This document shows positions 48,385-58,178 of a stretch of 64,000 bases of DNA, piece by piece. Positions within the stretch are counted from its first letter, which is position 1. Every line of letters starts with the position of its first letter. The position numbers and the translations under genes were made by a program. Origin of the DNA: Bacillus sonorensis NBRC 101234 = KCTC 13918 (GTDB taxonomy: Bacteria; Bacillota; Bacilli; Bacillales; Bacillaceae); assembly GCF_001592005.1 (NCBI RefSeq), contig NZ_BCVZ01000017.1, forward strand, positions 1 to 64,000, read 5' to 3'. Below the pieces are notes generated by a model, which saw only the letters and a list, made by a program, of their open reading frames with translations, did not search any database and had not been told where the DNA came from.

Positions 48385-50586
48385 ATGGCGAACGAACAAG
48401 TATTAACTGCTGAGCAAGTCATTGAAAAGGCGAAAGCTTACCTTTCCGATGAACATGTTGCTTTTATAAAAAAAGCTTACCAGTATGCGGAAGACGCACA
48501 TCGCGAACAATACCGCAAATCGGGTGAGCCGTACATTATCCATCCGATCCAGGTGGCGGGTATTCTGGTCGATTTGGAAATGGACCCTGCAACGATAGCG
48601 GGAGGGTTTCTCCACGATGTTGTTGAAGATACAAGCGTAACGCTTGAAGATTTAAAAGAAGCGTTTAACGAAGAAGTCGCTATGCTTGTCGACGGCGTCA
48701 CGAAGCTGGGGAAAATTAAATATAAATCACAGGAAGAACAGCAGGCGGAGAATCATCGGAAAATGTTTGTGGCTATGGCTCAGGACATCCGCGTCATATT
48801 GATCAAACTGGCTGACCGCCTTCACAATATGAGGACGCTGAAGCATTTGCCGCAGGAAAAACAGCGGAGAATCTCGAATGAGACGCTGGAAATTTTCGCT
48901 CCGCTGGCACATCGCCTTGGGATTTCCAAAATAAAATGGGAGCTTGAGGACACCGCTTTACGGTATTTAAATCCGCAGCAGTATTACCGGATTGTCAATT
49001 TAATGAAGAAAAAGCGGGCCGAAAGGGAATTATACGTTCAAGAAGTCGTAAATGAAGTAAAAAACCGCGTTGAAGAGGTCAATATTAAAGCTGATTTCTC
49101 AGGGCGTCCAAAGCATATATACAGCATATACAGAAAAATGGCGATGCAAAATAAGCAGTTCAACGAAATCTATGACTTGCTCGCCGTGCGCATCTTAGTC
49201 AACAGCATTAAGGACTGCTATGCTGTGCTCGGGATTATTCATACGTGCTGGAAGCCGATGCCCGGCAGGTTCAAGGATTATATCGCAATGCCGAAGCCGA
49301 ACATGTATCAGTCTCTTCATACGACTGTCATCGGTCCGAAAGGTGATCCGCTTGAAGTCCAGATCAGGACGTTTGAAATGCATGAGATCGCTGAATACGG
49401 GATTGCGGCTCACTGGGCGTATAAAGAGGGCAAGAGCGTCAATGAGGACGCAAGCTTTGAGAAAAAACTGTCCTGGTTCCGCGAGATTTTGGAATTTCAA
49501 AATGAATCAAGCGATGCCGAAGAGTTTATGGAATCCCTTAAAATCGATTTGTTTTCTGATATGGTGTTCGTCTTCACGCCAAAAGGGGACGTGATCGAGC
49601 TTCCGTCAGGTTCAGTACCGATCGATTTTTCATACAGGATTCATTCGGAAATCGGCAATAAAACAATCGGCGCCAAGGTGAACGGCAAGATGGTCACCCT
49701 TGACTATAAGCTGCGCACAGGAGATATTGTTGAAATTTTGACGTCCAAGCATTCATACGGTCCGAGCCAGGACTGGATCAACCTGGCACAGACGTCCCAG
49801 GCGAAGCATAAGATCCGCCAGTTCTTCAAAAAGCAGCGCAGGGAAGAGAACGTTGAAAAAGGCCGGGAGCTTGTCGAAAAAGAGATTAAAAATCTCGATT
49901 TTGATGTGAAAGACGTGCTGACTCCCGAGAATCTGCAAAAAGTGGCCGATAAGTTTAACTTCTCTAATGAAGAAGACATGTATGCGGCCGTCGGCTATAA
50001 CGGCATTACAGCGGCTCAGGTCGCCAACCGGCTGACGGAAAAAGAACGGAAAATGCGGGATCAGGAAGAACAGGTGAAAACCATTCAGGAAGTCACGGCT
50101 GAAACGAAGCCGTACCAAGGTAAAAGACGGGAAGCCGGCGTTCGGGTGAAAGGCGTTGAAAACCTTCTCATCCGCCTTTCAAAATGCTGCAACCCCGTCC
50201 CTGGCGATCCGATTGTTGGTTTCATTACAAAAGGCCGGGGTGTATCCGTTCACCGCGAGGACTGCCCGAATGTTTTGACAAGTGAAGCGCTGGACCGGCT
50301 GATTCCGGTGGAATGGGAGCATGAGCCGCAAACGCAGCGGAGAAAAGAATATAATGTCGAAATTGAAATATTGGGCTATGATCGCCGCGGCTTGCTCAAT
50401 GAAGTGCTTCAAGCAGTCAATGAAACGAAAACGAATATTTCATCCGTCTCCGGAAAATCGGACCGCAACAAAGTGGCCACCATCCATATGGCCATTTTCA
50501 TCCAAAATATCAATCATTTGCACAAAGTAGTCGAACGGATTAAGCAAATCAGAGATATTTATTCAGTACGCAGGGTGATGAATTAG
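48385..50586 (+). CDS. relA: Bifunctional (p)ppGpp synthetase/hydrolase RelA (Rel)
   Basis: A 733-residue long RSH protein that makes and degrades (p)ppGpp in the stringent response. The HD hydrolase domain keeps its metal motif HDVVEDT (about residues 77-83). The synthetase domain follows (about 200-340, [12 protein letters not shown] and [16 protein letters not shown]). TGS, a conserved-Cys region ([25 protein letters not shown]) and a C-terminal ACT domain complete it. ATG 48385 follows AAAAGGTG; the frame is open further upstream without a start signal. dtd follows. Confidence 0.98.
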   Translation: MANEQVLTAEQVIEKAKAYLSDEHVAFIKKAYQYAEDAHREQYRKSGEPYIIHPIQVAGILVDLEMDPATIAGGFLHDVVEDTSVTLEDLKEAFNEEVAMLVDGVTKLGKIKYKSQEEQQAENHRKMFVAMAQDIRVILIKLADRLHNMRTLKHLPQEKQRRISNETLEIFAPLAHRLGISKIKWELEDTALRYLNPQQYYRIVNLMKKKRAERELYVQEVVNEVKNRVEEVNIKADFSGRPKHIYSIYRKMAMQNKQFNEIYDLLAVRILVNSIKDCYAVLGIIHTCWKPMPGRFKDYIAMPKPNMYQSLHTTVIGPKGDPLEVQIRTFEMHEIAEYGIAAHWAYKEGKSVNEDASFEKKLSWFREILEFQNESSDAEEFMESLKIDLFSDMVFVFTPKGDVIELPSGSVPIDFSYRIHSEIGNKTIGAKVNGKMVTLDYKLRTGDIVEILTSKHSYGPSQDWINLAQTSQAKHKIRQFFKKQRREENVEKGRELVEKEIKNLDFDVKDVLTPENLQKVADKFNFSNEEDMYAAVGYNGITAAQVANRLTEKERKMRDQEEQVKTIQEVTAETKPYQGKRREAGVRVKGVENLLIRLSKCCNPVPGDPIVGFITKGRGVSVHREDCPNVLTSEALDRLIPVEWEHEPQTQRRKEYNVEIEILGYDRRGLLNEVLQAVNETKTNISSVSGKSDRNKVATIHMAIFIQNINHLHKVVERIKQIRDIYSVRRVMN

Positions 50587-50598
50587 GGGGAAAGCGTC

Positions 50599-51042
50599 AT
50601 GAAATTAGTTGTTCAGCGCGTCACAGATGCAAGCGTCTCAGTCGGCGGCGAAATTGTCGGCGAAATCGGCCTCGGCTTGATGGTCCTTGTCGGCGTGACC
50701 CATGAGGATACGAGCGAAGATGCCGCATATTTGGCGGAAAAGCTCGTCAACCTCCGTATTTTTGAAGACGAAGGCGAAAAAATGAATCTTTCACTATTGG
50801 ATGTGGGGGGCTCTGTTTTGTCGGTCTCTCAATTCACGTTATATGGAGATACAAAAAAGGGGCGCCGGCCGAATTTTACAAAAGCGGCCAAACCGAATAT
50901 GGCGCTTCAATTGTATGAAGAATGGAACGGCCTTCTTCGCGCAAAAGGCGTGTCTGTCGAAACGGGCAGGTTTGGGGAAATGATGGATGTCAAATTGACC
51001 AATTCCGGCCCGGTCACCTTTATCATGGATTCAAAAGCATAA
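50599..51042 (+). CDS. dtd: D-aminoacyl-tRNA deacylase
   Basis: A 147-residue dimeric enzyme that releases D-amino acids (and glycine from tRNA-Ala) from tRNA. The conserved [17 protein letters not shown] motif (about residues 78-94) and the Gly-cisPro motif NSGPVTF near the C-terminus are intact. ATG 50599 follows GGGGGAAAG, 12 bases after relA, so both lie in one operon. The gene converges with yrvJ at a shared terminator. Confidence 0.97.
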   Translation: MKLVVQRVTDASVSVGGEIVGEIGLGLMVLVGVTHEDTSEDAAYLAEKLVNLRIFEDEGEKMNLSLLDVGGSVLSVSQFTLYGDTKKGRRPNFTKAAKPNMALQLYEEWNGLLRAKGVSVETGRFGEMMDVKLTNSGPVTFIMDSKA

Positions 51043-51073
51043 AAAAAGCTGCCTGAAAAGGCAGCTTTTTTTA
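51041..51073 (+). terminator. Bidirectional terminator between dtd and yrvJ
   Basis: AAAAAAAGCTGCCT (51041-51054) pairs with AGGCAGCTTTTTTT (about 51059-51072). Confidence 0.88.
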
Positions 51074-52648
51074 TTTGAAATAGTTCTCAAGTCCGCTTCT
51101 GATTCCATCAGTCACTCTTTCGCGATAAGCATTCGTGCTTACGACCGCTTCTTCCTGGGGATGGCTTAAGTATCCGAGTTCAAACAGCGCGGCAGGCCGG
51201 TTGTTTTCCCTCAGTACAAAATAATCCCCAAATAAAACGCCACGGCTTGGCAGAGGCGACTGCTTTTCGATTTCGGACTGGACATCTGCGGCAAGCTCCC
51301 TGTCTTTGGACGGACTGTAATAATAGGCCGTATTCCCTCTGACAGAGGCATTTGCAAAACTATCATAGTGAATGCTGATAAAAGCGTCGGCATTACGATA
51401 ATGGGAGGTCGCAACACGCGACTGCAAGCTGACGAAAGAATCGTCATTCCGGGTCATATAAACGTTGACTCCGTCTGCTTTCAATTTTGCCGCGAGCAGT
51501 CTAGCTGTTTTAATGGTCAGCCTTTTTTCAAGCGTTCCCTGTGTGCCGATTGTTCCGCTGTCATGTCCGCCATGTCCGGCATCAATGACAACCGTTTTGT
51601 TTTTGATCGAACCGCTCGAACCGGACGGCTTTGATAAAGGCGGTTCTGAACTGCTTGATTCATCCGTGCCGGATGATGCAGACGTTTGAACGACCCAGCT
51701 TGCGATGTATGCCGATTGGCCATTGGACAGCGCAATTTCATACCAATCGCTTTTTGTTCGGCTGATTGAATAAGATTCGCCTTTCTGTGCGCGTTTGACG
51801 ATCGGCGATGAAGTCGAAGGCTCGCTTCTGAGATTCGTGCCATCGTAAACAATGGTCACTTCCCGGCCTGAGCCTGACCGGCTGCCGGTTTCCTTGGATT
51901 CGGCTTTTTGTTCATTATTCGACACAATATAGTGGCTTGCGACCCAGCCTTTTTGTCCGTTGAACTCGATTTCATACCATCCGTGCTGTTCGTTTAAAAT
52001 CGTCACGGTTGTATTTCGGTTGAGCGAAGCGATGATTCTCGCTTGGTGGGAAGCTGAACTTCTGACATTGAGGGTCGATACGCCGACGGCTCCAGTCTTG
52101 GCAGACGTGCTGTTTGAAGATGATTTAGCCGCTGTCTTACCGGAAGCCCCGCCCGTGACGTAATCGGAATGAACCCAGCCGGTTGTGTTTTGATAGGAAA
52201 TCTTGATCCAGTTACCATCAGTCTTTAGGATAGAAGCCTGTTCGCCTTTAGGGAATGTACCGCTGACTCCATATGAAGTGCCCGGCCCTTTTCTGATTCT
52301 CAAGTCTGTTGCGGCTGAAGTCACTTGTCCGTTGGCAGATCCGGAAGATTGAGATCCGCCGGAGATTTGATCATTTTTCTTAATGAGCCAGGACACAACC
52401 CAGCCTTTTTGTCCGCCGCCCAGCTGGATTTGAACCCAATCCCCTTTTTCCCCGAGAATCGGATAGGTTTCATCCCGCTTGATGACGCTGACAATTCCGT
52501 GGCTCAGTCCGGGGCCGCTTCTGACATTGATTGTGTCGGTGGCGACTACGGCTTCCCCTATGGCTGCAGAAGCTGTATTTGATGATGTATAAAAGGCTGC
52601 TTGAGCGATGAGGATCATCGATAATATCAAGATTGCGTTTTTCTTCAT
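51071..52648 (-). CDS. yrvJ: N-acetylmuramoyl-L-alanine amidase with four SH3b domains (YrvJ)
   Basis: A secreted 525-residue cell wall hydrolase. A signal peptide covers about residues 1-29 (KKNAILILSMILIAQAAFYT). Four bacterial SH3 domains follow, each starting with a (L/I)(N)(V/I)R(S/K)-type motif: INVRSGPG, LRIRKGPG, LNVRSSAS and LRSEPS. A Ser-rich linker leads to the amidase_3 catalytic domain (about residues 350-525), with zinc-site regions VVIDAGHGGHDSGT and FISIHYDSFA. ATG 52648 has a GGAGGAG ribosome site. Position and orientation match B. subtilis yrvJ. Confidence 0.93.
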   Translation of the reverse strand: MKKNAILILSMILIAQAAFYTSSNTASAAIGEAVVATDTINVRSGPGLSHGIVSVIKRDETYPILGEKGDWVQIQLGGGQKGWVVSWLIKKNDQISGGSQSSGSANGQVTSAATDLRIRKGPGTSYGVSGTFPKGEQASILKTDGNWIKISYQNTTGWVHSDYVTGGASGKTAAKSSSNSTSAKTGAVGVSTLNVRSSASHQARIIASLNRNTTVTILNEQHGWYEIEFNGQKGWVASHYIVSNNEQKAESKETGSRSGSGREVTIVYDGTNLRSEPSTSSPIVKRAQKGESYSISRTKSDWYEIALSNGQSAYIASWVVQTSASSGTDESSSSEPPLSKPSGSSGSIKNKTVVIDAGHGGHDSGTIGTQGTLEKRLTIKTARLLAAKLKADGVNVYMTRNDDSFVSLQSRVATSHYRNADAFISIHYDSFANASVRGNTAYYYSPSKDRELAADVQSEIEKQSPLPSRGVLFGDYFVLRENNRPAALFELGYLSHPQEEAVVSTNAYRERVTDGIRSGLENYFK

Positions 52649-52792
52649 GCTGATTTTTCATCTCCTCCTCTCTTGAAAAAACTTGAGAACAATACTTCTT
52701 CCTTTATATCGTATATTCCTTGTTGTTTTTTTAATAAAATCAAAATGATTTGTTCATACTATATAAAAAATCATTCAAAAGGATGTTGAAAT

Positions 52793-52957
52793 ATGAGGTA
52801 TAATAAAAGTATGGGTAAGGCGATTCACGAACAAGAAGCGAATTTGCACCTTAAAGACCATTCTGACCCAGAGCACATCGGCTACCTCGAAGAAACAGCG
52901 ACAGAACTCGGCCTCTCATCAAAAGAGTCAATGAAGAATAAAAACAATCGCAATTAG
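52793..52957 (+). CDS. Small hypothetical protein upstream of hisS (yrzK position)
   Basis: A 54-residue frame (ATG 52793, TAG 52955-52957) after AAAGGA. It encodes a hydrophilic, acidic and His-containing peptide (KAIHEQEANLHLKDHSDPEHIGYLEETATELGL) without a membrane segment. It lies between yrvJ and the hisS T-box leader, where I recall B. subtilis carrying a small gene called yrzK. An alternative start is ATG 52811. The stop is two bases before the -35 of the hisS promoter. Function unknown; coding is likely but not certain. Confidence 0.55.
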   Translation: MRYNKSMGKAIHEQEANLHLKDHSDPEHIGYLEETATELGLSSKESMKNKNNRN

Positions 52958-52959
52958 GG

Positions 52960-52988
52960 TTGACATGAAAACGTAACCCTCGTATTAT
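52960..52988 (+). promoter_or_regulatory. Sigma-A promoter of the hisS-aspS T-box operon
   Basis: TTGACA (52960-52965) and TATTAT (52983-52988) with a 17-base spacer, immediately upstream of the T-box leader. Confidence 0.65.
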
Positions 52989-52995
52989 AATATAA

Positions 52996-53282
52996 ATTAG
53001 TGTACATATGAGTTTGAACTGAAGATGGAGAATAGTAGGTAAGAGTACGTGAATAGAGAGGAACCGCCCTGGGCTGAAAGCGGTCTGCACGGTATCTTAT
53101 CCGAATGAACACTCCGAAGGTTTCCCGCTGAAAGCTCTGTTTCCGAGTGATTAGGCGGAGGACGTAACCTGCGTTAAAGGTGTGAAAGCGGGAACTTGTC
53201 AAAGTTTCAACTAGGGTGGCACCACGGGTATAACTCTCGTCCCTACTATTGGTTTTATAGTAGGATCGGGGGTTTTTTCTAT
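52996..53282 (+). ncRNA. T-box riboswitch leader of hisS-aspS
   Basis: The conserved T-box AGGGTGGCACCACGG lies at 53213-53227, followed by a terminator (CCCTACTAT... ATAGTAGGATCGGGGG and TTTTTT, about 53240-53282). Stem I contains AGTA elements near 53034 and 53047. The specifier region GAACACTCC has a histidine CAC codon at 53110-53112. Uncharged tRNA-His should allow readthrough into hisS and the downstream aspS. Confidence 0.94.
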
Positions 53283-53325
53283 TTTTCAGATGAGAAAATG
53301 GTATGAAAATGAGGAGGCTTTACAA

Positions 53326-54600
53326 ATGGCATTTAATATTCCAAGGGGAACCCAGGATATTCTCCCCGGTGAATCAGAGCGCTGGCAATATGTCGAAAAC
53401 ATTGCGAGAGAGACATGTCATGCATATCACTATCAAGAAATCAGAACGCCGATTTTTGAACATACGGAATTATTCTCCCGGGGTGTAGGAGAATCGACGG
53501 ATATCGTCCAAAAAGAAATGTATACCTTTGCTGATAAAAAAGGGAGAAGCCTGACGCTCCGTCCCGAAGGCACGGCTTCTGCCGTACGCTCTTTTGTTGA
53601 AAACAAATTGTTCGCAAACCCAACCCAGCCGACAAAGCTTTATTATATCGGCCCAATGTTCCGATATGAACGGCCCCAGACCGGGCGCTACCGCCAATTC
53701 TACCAATTCGGCATCGAAGCGATCGGTTCAAGCGATCCGGCGATTGATGCGGAAGTCATTGCGCTGGCGATGAGCGTATATCGAAAAGCGGGGTTGAAAA
53801 ATATAAAGCTTGTCATTAACAGTCTTGGCGACAAAACGAGCAGAGCTGCGCACAGAGAGGCGCTGATCCGCCACTTTGAACCGAGGATTGATGAGTTTTG
53901 CGGAGACTGCCAAAAACGGCTTCAGCAAAACCCGCTCAGGATTTTGGACTGCAAAAAGGACAGAGACCATGAGCTGCTGAAATCTGCTCCTTCCATTCTT
54001 GAGTATTTAAATGAAGAGTCTAAAGCATATTTTTCAAAAGTGCAGCAGTACTTAACAGACATTGGAATTTCGTTTGAAGTTGATCCGAATCTTGTCAGAG
54101 GGCTTGACTACTACAACCATACGGCTTTCGAAATCATGAGTGATGCGGAAGGCTTCGGCGCCATTACGACGCTGGCGGGCGGCGGGCGGTATGACGGCCT
54201 AACCGAGGAAATCGGCGGACCGAAAGCGCCTGGCATCGGCTTTGCGATGAGCATTGAACGTCTGCTCGCAGCGCTTGACGCCGAAAATGTGAAGCTTGCC
54301 ATTGATCAAGGAATCGACTGCTATATTGTGACGCTGGGCGAAAAGGCTAAGGACTTTTCCGTGTCCCTGCTCTACAAGCTGAGGGAAGAAGGACTTTCCG
54401 CTGAAATCGATTATGAATGTAAAAAAATGAAAGGCCAGTTTAAAGCCGCCGACCGTCTCAATGCCAAGTATATTGCGATTTTAGGTGATGATGAACTGAG
54501 CCAGAATAAAATCAATGTCAAAGACGCGGAAACGGGAGAGCAGCAGGAAGTCAAGCTTGATGAATTTATCCGTTATATGAAAGCACATACTGAAAGGTAA
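53326..54600 (+). CDS. hisS: Histidine--tRNA ligase
   Basis: A 424-residue class II synthetase. Motif 1 and the opening [16 protein letters not shown] are at the N-terminus. Motif 2 is [19 protein letters not shown]. The histidine-A motif is [15 protein letters not shown], motif 3 is [11 protein letters not shown], and a C-terminal anticodon-binding domain follows. ATG 53326 follows GAGGAGG; an in-frame ATG at 53290 lies just after the T-box terminator and has no ribosome site. It is followed by aspS after 14 bases. Confidence 0.97.
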   Translation: MAFNIPRGTQDILPGESERWQYVENIARETCHAYHYQEIRTPIFEHTELFSRGVGESTDIVQKEMYTFADKKGRSLTLRPEGTASAVRSFVENKLFANPTQPTKLYYIGPMFRYERPQTGRYRQFYQFGIEAIGSSDPAIDAEVIALAMSVYRKAGLKNIKLVINSLGDKTSRAAHREALIRHFEPRIDEFCGDCQKRLQQNPLRILDCKKDRDHELLKSAPSILEYLNEESKAYFSKVQQYLTDIGISFEVDPNLVRGLDYYNHTAFEIMSDAEGFGAITTLAGGGRYDGLTEEIGGPKAPGIGFAMSIERLLAALDAENVKLAIDQGIDCYIVTLGEKAKDFSVSLLYKLREEGLSAEIDYECKKMKGQFKAADRLNAKYIAILGDDELSQNKINVKDAETGEQQEVKLDEFIRYMKAHTER

Positions 54601-54614
54601 AGGAGAGGAACGCT

Positions 54615-56393
54615 TTGTTTGGACGAACGTATTATTGTGGCGAAATTACAGAGAAGGCGATTGGAGAAACCGTCGTATTAAAAGGATGGGTTCAAAAAAG
54701 ACGCGACCTCGGAGGTTTGATTTTTATCGATTTAAGAGACCGATCCGGCATCGTCCAGGTTGTCTTTAATCCCGATCTTTCCAAAGAGGCGCTGGAAACG
54801 GCTGAAACGATCCGCAGCGAATACGTGCTCGATATCACCGGCAAAGTCGTTGCTCGTGAAGAAGGCACAGTCAACCAGAATCTGAAAACCGGGAAAATCG
54901 AAATTCATGTGGAGTCAGTAACCGTGCTGAGCGCGGCCAAAACGCCTCCTTTTGCGATCAGCGACCAGGCTTCTGAAGTGTCTGAAGATCTGCGTCTGAA
55001 GTACCGCTATCTCGACCTGCGCCGTCCGGCGATGTTCAGCACACTGGAGATGCGGCATAACGTCACGAAATCCGTCCGCCGCTTTTTGGATGACAATGGA
55101 TTTCTCGATATCGAAACACCTGTATTGACCAAAAAAACGCCTGAAGGAGCGCGCGATTATCTCGTACCGAGCCGCGTTCATGAAGGGGAATTTTATGCTC
55201 TGCCGCAGTCTCCCCAGCTATTCAAGCAGCTCTTGATGGTGTCCGGCATTGACCGCTACTATCAAATTGCCCGCTGCTTCAGGGACGAAGATTTACGGGC
55301 GGACCGCCAGCCGGAATTTACGCAGATCGATATTGAAATGTCGTTTATGAGTCAGGAAGACATCATGAAGCTGGCTGAAGAGATGATGGCCCGGGTGCTC
55401 CGTGAAACACAGGGAATTGAAATTTCACTGCCGCTGCCGCGGATGTCTTACGAAGATGCGATGAACCTTTACGGCTCTGACAAACCGGACACACGCTTTG
55501 GGATGCTGTTGACCGATGTGTCGGAAGTTGTGAAGGATTCCGATTTTAAAGTGTTTGCGTCAGCCGTGGCAAACGGGGGCGCGGTTAAAGCGATTAATGT
55601 AAAAGGAGCGGCTGCAGAATATTCGCGCAAGGATATCGATGCGCTCGGCGAGTTTGCCGCGAACTATGGCGCGAAAGGGCTGGCTTGGCTGAAAACTGAA
55701 GCGGACGGTCTTAAAGGTCCGATCGCGAAGTTTTTCCAAGATGGGAAGCAGGAAGCGCTTGTCAAAGCGCTTGACGCCCGTGACGGGGATTTGCTGCTTT
55801 TTGTGGCTGACCGGCTTGAGGTTGCGAACGATGCTCTTGGGGCGCTGCGCTTAAAGCTCGGCAAAGAATTGAATCTAATCGATGAAAGCCTGTTCAACTT
55901 TTTATGGGTCATCGATTGGCCGCTGCTCGAGTACGATGCTGAAGAAGGGCGTTTCTATGCTGCGCACCATCCGTTCACAATGCCTGTCAGAGAAGATCTT
56001 GATCTGATTGAAACGAAACCTGAAAAAATGAAAGCGCAGGCCTATGACCTTGTCTTAAACGGCTATGAGCTTGGCGGCGGATCGATCCGTATTTTTGAAA
56101 AAGACGTTCAGGAAAAAATGTTTGCGCTTCTCGGTTTAAACGAGGAAGAGGCGCAAGAGCAGTTCGGCTTCTTGCTTGAGGCGTTTGAATACGGGGCTCC
56201 GCCGCACGGAGGAATCGCCCTCGGACTCGACCGGCTTGTCATGCTTCTCAGCGGCCGCACCAACCTAAGAGATACGATCGCCTTCCCGAAAACGGCGAGT
56301 GCAAGCTGTCTGTTGATGGAAGCTCCAAGTGAAGTGGACAGCGCCCAGCTTGAAGAGCTGCACCTTGCAGTTAAACGCAAAGTTCGACAGTAA
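54615..56393 (+). CDS. aspS: Aspartate--tRNA ligase (bacterial type)
   Basis: A 592-residue class II synthetase with an N-terminal OB anticodon-binding domain (about residues 1-110) and a bacterial GAD insertion (about 290-420). Motif 2 is [20 protein letters not shown], and motif 3 includes [17 protein letters not shown] 54615 follows AGGAGAGG. It lies in the hisS operon under the histidine T-box. Whether it charges only tRNA-Asp or also tRNA-Asn cannot be read from sequence alone. Confidence 0.97.
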   Translation: MFGRTYYCGEITEKAIGETVVLKGWVQKRRDLGGLIFIDLRDRSGIVQVVFNPDLSKEALETAETIRSEYVLDITGKVVAREEGTVNQNLKTGKIEIHVESVTVLSAAKTPPFAISDQASEVSEDLRLKYRYLDLRRPAMFSTLEMRHNVTKSVRRFLDDNGFLDIETPVLTKKTPEGARDYLVPSRVHEGEFYALPQSPQLFKQLLMVSGIDRYYQIARCFRDEDLRADRQPEFTQIDIEMSFMSQEDIMKLAEEMMARVLRETQGIEISLPLPRMSYEDAMNLYGSDKPDTRFGMLLTDVSEVVKDSDFKVFASAVANGGAVKAINVKGAAAEYSRKDIDALGEFAANYGAKGLAWLKTEADGLKGPIAKFFQDGKQEALVKALDARDGDLLLFVADRLEVANDALGALRLKLGKELNLIDESLFNFLWVIDWPLLEYDAEEGRFYAAHHPFTMPVREDLDLIETKPEKMKAQAYDLVLNGYELGGGSIRIFEKDVQEKMFALLGLNEEEAQEQFGFLLEAFEYGAPPHGGIALGLDRLVMLLSGRTNLRDTIAFPKTASASCLLMEAPSEVDSAQLEELHLAVKRKVRQ

Positions 56394-56421
56394 ATTGTAA
56401 AATATACGGCTGTACATCCCA

Positions 56422-56450
56422 TTGAAAATCAAAGGGACGTATGATATTAT
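56422..56450 (+). promoter_or_regulatory. Sigma-A promoter of 6S-1 RNA
   Basis: TTGAAA (56422-56427) and TATTAT (56445-56450) with a 17-base spacer, ending about 12 bases before the RNA 5' region. Confidence 0.6.
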
Positions 56451-56461
56451 TTTTAACAAAT

Positions 56462-56658
56462 AAAGTCCTGATGTGTTTGTTGTACACCTAGTTTTGACCG
56501 AACATTTTTTTACTTGGGAGTTCGTTGTTTTCAAACGGAGTAAATGCCTCTTTTCATTCCGAAGCGTGGAGGACTTGCAAAGTTTGGAACAGAACACCCA
56601 CCTGCCGAGAGCGGGATCAAAACGAAGGAATACGACAACGGCACAATCGGGACTTTTT
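56462..56658 (+). ncRNA. bsrA: 6S-1 RNA (BsrA)
   Basis: The segment between aspS and tcdA has the size and sequence of Bacillus 6S-1 RNA. A closing stem forms between AAAGTCCTGAT (56462-56472) and the 3' end ATCGGGACTTT (about 56646-56656). Internal helices surround a large central bulge, and a T-run terminates the RNA at about 56652-56658. 6S RNA mimics an open promoter and sequesters the sigma-A polymerase in stationary phase. The gene lies at this site in B. subtilis. The exact 5' end after processing is uncertain. Confidence 0.88.
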
Positions 56659-56828
56659 TTGCGTCTTTGAAACGGAGTGGAAGTATCGGACGGTTTTAGG
56701 CCATACTTAGGATACTCTATGAGGCCAAACAAAAAATATGAATGAAAATCAAACAGAAACAGCTTGTTTAATCCCCCGATTATGATAAGATACTATCGGT
56801 GACTGTATATAAAGATGGAGTGAGATTC

Positions 56829-57593
56829 TTGTTACATCAGTTTTCACGTAATGAATTAGCGATTGGTAAAGAAGGATTGAATATTTTAAAAAACAGCACG
56901 GTTGCCGTTCTGGGAATCGGCGGGGTCGGTTCGTTCGCAGCGGAAGCGCTCGCCCGTTCAGGAGTCGGCAGAATCGTGATGGTCGATAAAGACGATGTTG
57001 ACATAACGAATGTAAACCGCCAGCTTCCGGCTTTGCTTTCAACGGTCGGCCAGCCGAAGGTCGATCTAATGAAAGCGCGGATTGCGGATATTAATCCGGA
57101 ATGTGAATGCATCGCCTTGAAGATGTTTTATACGGAAGAAACGTATGAGCAGTTTTTTGCTTATGAACCGGATTATGTGATTGACGCCTCAGACACGATT
57201 CATTATAAGATTCATTTGATGAAGGAGTGCCTTAAGCGGAACATCAAGATCATATCAAGCATGGGTGCCGCTAATAAGACGGACCCGACGAGATTTCAAG
57301 TCGCCGATATTTCCAAAACGCATACAGATCCGATTGCAAAAGTGATTCGGACAAGGCTGCGAAAAGAAGGCATTACAAAGGGCATTAAAGTCGTTTTTTC
57401 TGACGAAAGCCCAATCGTCATCCGTGAAGATGTGCGCAAAGTCGTCGGGAATGATGAGGCGAAAATCCGCAAAGCGCAGATGCCGCCGTCATCAAATGCA
57501 TTTGTTCCGTCTGTCGCCGGTTTAATCATGGGCGGCCATGTCATCATGGAGCTTTTGAAAGATATTCCAATTAAACGGGTGAAAGATAAATAA
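56829..57593 (+). CDS. tcdA: tRNA threonylcarbamoyladenosine dehydratase TcdA (YrvM)
   Basis: A 254-residue ThiF/MoeB/E1-like enzyme that uses ATP to cyclise the t6A37 modification to ct6A in ANN-decoding tRNAs. The ATP-binding loop is LGIGGVGSFAAEALARSGVG (about residues 28-47), followed by VDKDDVDITNVNRQL. TTG 56829 is chosen because GGAG lies nine bases upstream and the N-terminus LHQFSRNELAIGKEGL fits the family. An in-frame start at 56799 would lie upstream of that site. It ends at a terminator. Confidence 0.94.
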   Translation: MLHQFSRNELAIGKEGLNILKNSTVAVLGIGGVGSFAAEALARSGVGRIVMVDKDDVDITNVNRQLPALLSTVGQPKVDLMKARIADINPECECIALKMFYTEETYEQFFAYEPDYVIDASDTIHYKIHLMKECLKRNIKIISSMGAANKTDPTRFQVADISKTHTDPIAKVIRTRLRKEGITKGIKVVFSDESPIVIREDVRKVVGNDEAKIRKAQMPPSSNAFVPSVAGLIMGGHVIMELLKDIPIKRVKDK

Positions 57594-57595
57594 GC

Positions 57596-57625
57596 AAAAA
57601 GGACAGCAGCAGCTGCCTTTTTTTG
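57596..57625 (+). terminator. Terminator after tcdA
   Basis: AAAAAGGACAGC pairs with GCTGCCTTTTT around an AGCA loop, with one bulged A. Confidence 0.75.
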
Positions 57626-57641
57626 TGTCATGGAGGGCCGT

Positions 57642-58152
57642 TTGGCAAGAAGATGGAGCAAAGCTAAACAGCAGTTGGATCAGCTGATCTGCGCGACCCT
57701 AAAAAATCGGGTGCACTTTCACGTCACGGCATATCGGAATGCTCATGATCAAATGGGAAGGGCTTTTATTACTGTAGACGGGAAAGATATATTCAGCATG
57801 TGCACGCTTGCAGCGATAAATAAAACGGCCGAAATAGAGTCCCGATTCGAAAGAGTGAGGGGTGTGGAAGATGTGCTGGTAAACAGGCGGATTCACGATG
57901 AAGCATTGCAAGAGGCAAACGGGGACGGATATTTTTTAAAATACGCTTAACGAATATTTTGCAAACAGCATTGATCAAACGCTGTCATCTGAACAAGTCC
58001 TCGTCAGAATGCTCGGAATGATCGACAGAAGAACGGGACAGCGCCGCCTGTTGAAAATGGAGCCGTCCATCAAGCATGAACACGAAATGGTGGCGTATTT
58101 TTATAAACTCAGAATGAAAGCTGAAAAACAAACGGCCTGTCTCCCCGGTTAA
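57642..58152 (+). pseudogene. Frameshifted SF0329-like hypothetical gene
   Basis: The first frame starts at TTG 57642 (after GGAGGG) or ATG 57630 and stops at 57948-57950. Its sequence ARRWSKAKQQLDQLICATLKNR...GRAFITVDGKDIFSMCTL resembles proteins named SF0329 family. The next frame, shifted by one base, continues coherently (LNEYFANSIDQTLSSEQVLV, then IDRRTGQRRLLKM) to a stop at 58150-58152. Removing one A from the T6A4 run at 57932-57941 joins them into about 170 residues. It is either a recent frameshift mutation or a sequencing error. Function is unknown; it lies between tcdA and rarA. Confidence 0.7.
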
Positions 58153-58178
58153 AAGGGACAGGCCGTTTGTTATTTTTT
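58126..58178 (+). terminator. Bidirectional terminator between the SF0329-like gene and rarA
   Basis: ACAAACGGCCTGTC (from about 58128) pairs with GACAGGCCGTTTGT (to about 58170), flanked by A and T runs. It serves two converging genes. Confidence 0.85.

Noticed and set aside
57932-57950. Programmed frameshift at TTTTTTAAAA in the SF0329-like gene
   Set aside because: The T-TTA-AAA heptamer would support a -1 shift, but the second half of the protein lies in the +1 frame, so a simple indel explains it better.
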